Translations under genes and position numbers: made by a program
Origin: Anaerolineales bacterium UBA1136
Lineage (GTDB): Bacteria > Chloroflexota > Anaerolineae > Anaerolineales > UBA11657
NCBI GenBank assembly: GCA_002311455.1
Contig: DCAJ01000088.1
Coordinates: 12,361 to 19,454 of the forward strand
Direction: 5' to 3'
Length of the DNA: 7,094 bases
Notes under the pieces: generated by a model
Database searches by the model: none
What the model was told of the DNA's origin: nothing
What the model saw: only the letters and a program-made list of their open reading frames with translations
Shown: one piece after another, positions 5,983-7,094 of the stretch
How positions within the stretch are numbered: the first letter of the stretch is position 1
Layout of the letters: each line of letters starts with the position of its first letter

Positions 5983-6738
5983 TTGCTCACAGTTATTATA
6001 TTGACTCTTAACGAAGAGATTTTACTTCCTGAATGTTTGAAATCTTTGTCCTGGGCCGAGGATAAGCTGGTATTTGATTCTGGTAGCACTGACCGTACAT
6101 GCGACATTGCTATCGAGCACGGTGCTAGAGTAGTGCAAAGATGTTTTGACAATTACGCGGCGCAGCGTAATGCAGCTCTTTCTGAGACCGAGTCAGAATG
6201 GGTTCTGTTCATAGACGCAGATGAAAGAGTTGGCGTCGACCTTGTAAATGAGATGCATGTTGCAATACAAGATCAGTATAGATCTGGATGGATGATACCA
6301 AGGCATAATTATATATTTGGAAAACTTGTTCTTAATGCTGGGTGGTATCCTGATTATCAGCTTAGGTTGTTCAAGCGGGAATTTGGTTCTTATTATTCTG
6401 ATAGGCATGTACATGAATTGCCTGACCTTAAGGGACCAATTGGAAGGTTGCATCATCCGATTATTCACCAGAATTATGTAGACGTGTCTGAATTTATTAT
6501 TAAGCAGCGTCACTACGCAAAATATGAGGCTTATATGCTACATAATCAGGGAATAGTGTCGCGTGCTCACAACTATTTGCTTCAGCCAATCAGACAATTC
6601 TTATGGCGTTACATAACTCTTTCAGGTTGGCGTTCTGGATACCACGGATTACTTTTATGTGTTCTAATGGCTTATTCACAATATATGACTTATCAAGAGT
6701 TATCTCGTTTAAGGAGTACTAATATTGAATCTTCCTAG
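5983..6738 (+). CDS. Family 2 glycosyltransferase (WaaE/KdtX-like)
   Basis: The product is a 251-residue GT-A-fold glycosyltransferase. It begins directly in the first strand, VIILTLNEE (4-12), followed by LVFDSGSTDRT (29-39), then WVLFIDADERV (73-83), whose Asp78-x-Asp80 binds metal and nucleotide sugar. Further features are the GWYPDYQLRLF block (120-130) and RHVHE (141-145), typical of the lipopolysaccharide-core WaaE/KdtX branch. A hydrophobic stretch near 222-234 could help attach it to the membrane. Chloroflexota generally lack lipopolysaccharide, so the acceptor is more likely a glycolipid or another envelope glycan. The TTG at 5983 is the right start: it gives the family N-terminus, and AGGA lies seven bases upstream (5972-5975). 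That AGGA overlaps the -10 candidate, so it may not be transcribed. Confidence 0.88.
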   Translation: MLTVIILTLNEEILLPECLKSLSWAEDKLVFDSGSTDRTCDIAIEHGARVVQRCFDNYAAQRNAALSETESEWVLFIDADERVGVDLVNEMHVAIQDQYRSGWMIPRHNYIFGKLVLNAGWYPDYQLRLFKREFGSYYSDRHVHELPDLKGPIGRLHHPIIHQNYVDVSEFIIKQRHYAKYEAYMLHNQGIVSRAHNYLLQPIRQFLWRYITLSGWRSGYHGLLLCVLMAYSQYMTYQELSRLRSTNIESS

Positions 6739-6775
6739 TTTAGCCAGATTTCAGGTGCAAACTTGGTGCAGTATG

Positions 6776-6790
6776 TTCTATCTGATAGAA
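6776..6790. repeat. Perfect dyad TTCTATC-T-GATAGAA upstream of the HNH gene
   Basis: Seven-base arms flank a single central base, ending 13 bases before the HNH start codon and inside the 65-bp gap after the glycosyltransferase. A dyad this compact looks like a dimeric repressor site. As RNA it would form only a poor hairpin, because almost no loop remains. Confidence 0.45.
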
Positions 6791-6803
6791 GTTATTGAAT
6801 AAT

Positions 6804-7094
6804 ATGCAAACGGTCCTGCACCTTCCTGTCCTGGTCCTTAATGCCAATTATGAACCTCTTAATGTATCAAGCGTTAGGCGTGCTATTGGTCTGATTCTAT
6901 GTGGTAAAGCTGAGTTAGTTTTAAACGGTCGTGGTGTAATTCGGACATTTAGCAGGTCTTATCAGTGTCCCTCGATAATTAGGTTGGGTAGGATGATTAA
7001 ACGCCCTCGTCCGAAGATAAAACTTAGTAAGCATGAAGTCTTTCGGCGCGATGAGTATACTTGTCAATACTGCGGATATCGGAATAAACATCTA
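6804..7094 (+). CDS. HNH endonuclease family protein (partial, runs off the right edge)
   Basis: The frame is open to the window end, so I translated it by hand: 97 residues. It starts LPVLVLNANYEPLNV (7-21), followed by RRAIGLILCGKAELVL (25-40). Then come a basic RPRPKIKLS stretch (67-75) and HEVFRRDEYTCQYCG (77-91), which supplies the first Cys-x-x-Cys zinc pair (Cys87, Cys90). This is the standard N-terminal half of the bacterial HNH family seen in Chloroflexota, Actinobacteria and Cyanobacteria. The catalytic His-Asn-His part, expected as LDHVxPxSxGG soon after, lies beyond base 7094. The biological role of this free-standing family is not established. The ATG at 6804 is preferred; an in-frame TTG at 6795 would add three residues. 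No clear ribosome site is present. Confidence 0.85.
   Translation, partial: MQTVLHLPVLVLNANYEPLNVSSVRRAIGLILCGKAELVLNGRGVIRTFSRSYQCPSIIRLGRMIKRPRPKIKLSKHEVFRRDEYTCQYCGYRNKHL

Overview
The window looks like an ordinary chromosomal stretch of a low-GC, probably uncultured member of the Chloroflexota. The Dehalococcoidia/SAR202-type group is my best guess. This rests on recalled family resemblance: the FtsK N-terminal domain, the peptide deformylase with an acidic insertion, the 'quinate 5-dehydrogenase'-labelled protein beside a MobA-like nucleotidyltransferase, and the HNH protein all resemble Chloroflexota versions. No rRNA, tRNA, transposase, integrase, CRISPR array or phage gene is visible.

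Left part (1-2578): the N-terminal end of a DNA translocase gene (ftsK) runs off the left edge on the minus strand. A regulatory region of about 280-300 bp separates it from a divergent peptide deformylase gene (def), followed by a cinA gene on the plus strand. The regulatory region holds three TGGTCA repeats at an exact 11-bp period, laid out like a site for an OmpR/PhoB-type response regulator. CinA has an intact N-terminal nucleotide-hydrolase domain, but its C-terminal NMN-deamidase-like domain has lost its catalytic motif.

Middle part (2599-4849): a compact minus-strand operon convergent with cinA. In transcription order it encodes a conserved protein of unknown function (usually labelled quinate 5-dehydrogenase), a MobA-like nucleotidyltransferase, and a PAP2-family membrane phosphatase. 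Spacing is 17 bp and then a 4-bp ATGA overlap. A good promoter (TTGACC-17-TAGACT) and a strong Shine-Dalgarno precede the first gene. The trio is the best candidate here for an uncharacterised pathway, possibly making or recycling an activated membrane-lipid or polyprenyl intermediate.

Right part (4958-7094): a ten-helix EamA/DMT transporter gene (minus) is divergent from a family 2 glycosyltransferase gene (plus). Their shared 77-bp control region contains a perfect palindrome and -10-like boxes very close to both start codons. The window ends inside an HNH endonuclease gene with a perfect dyad just upstream of its start. Several genes use GTG or TTG starts and lack clear Shine-Dalgarno sequences, so leaderless translation is possible.
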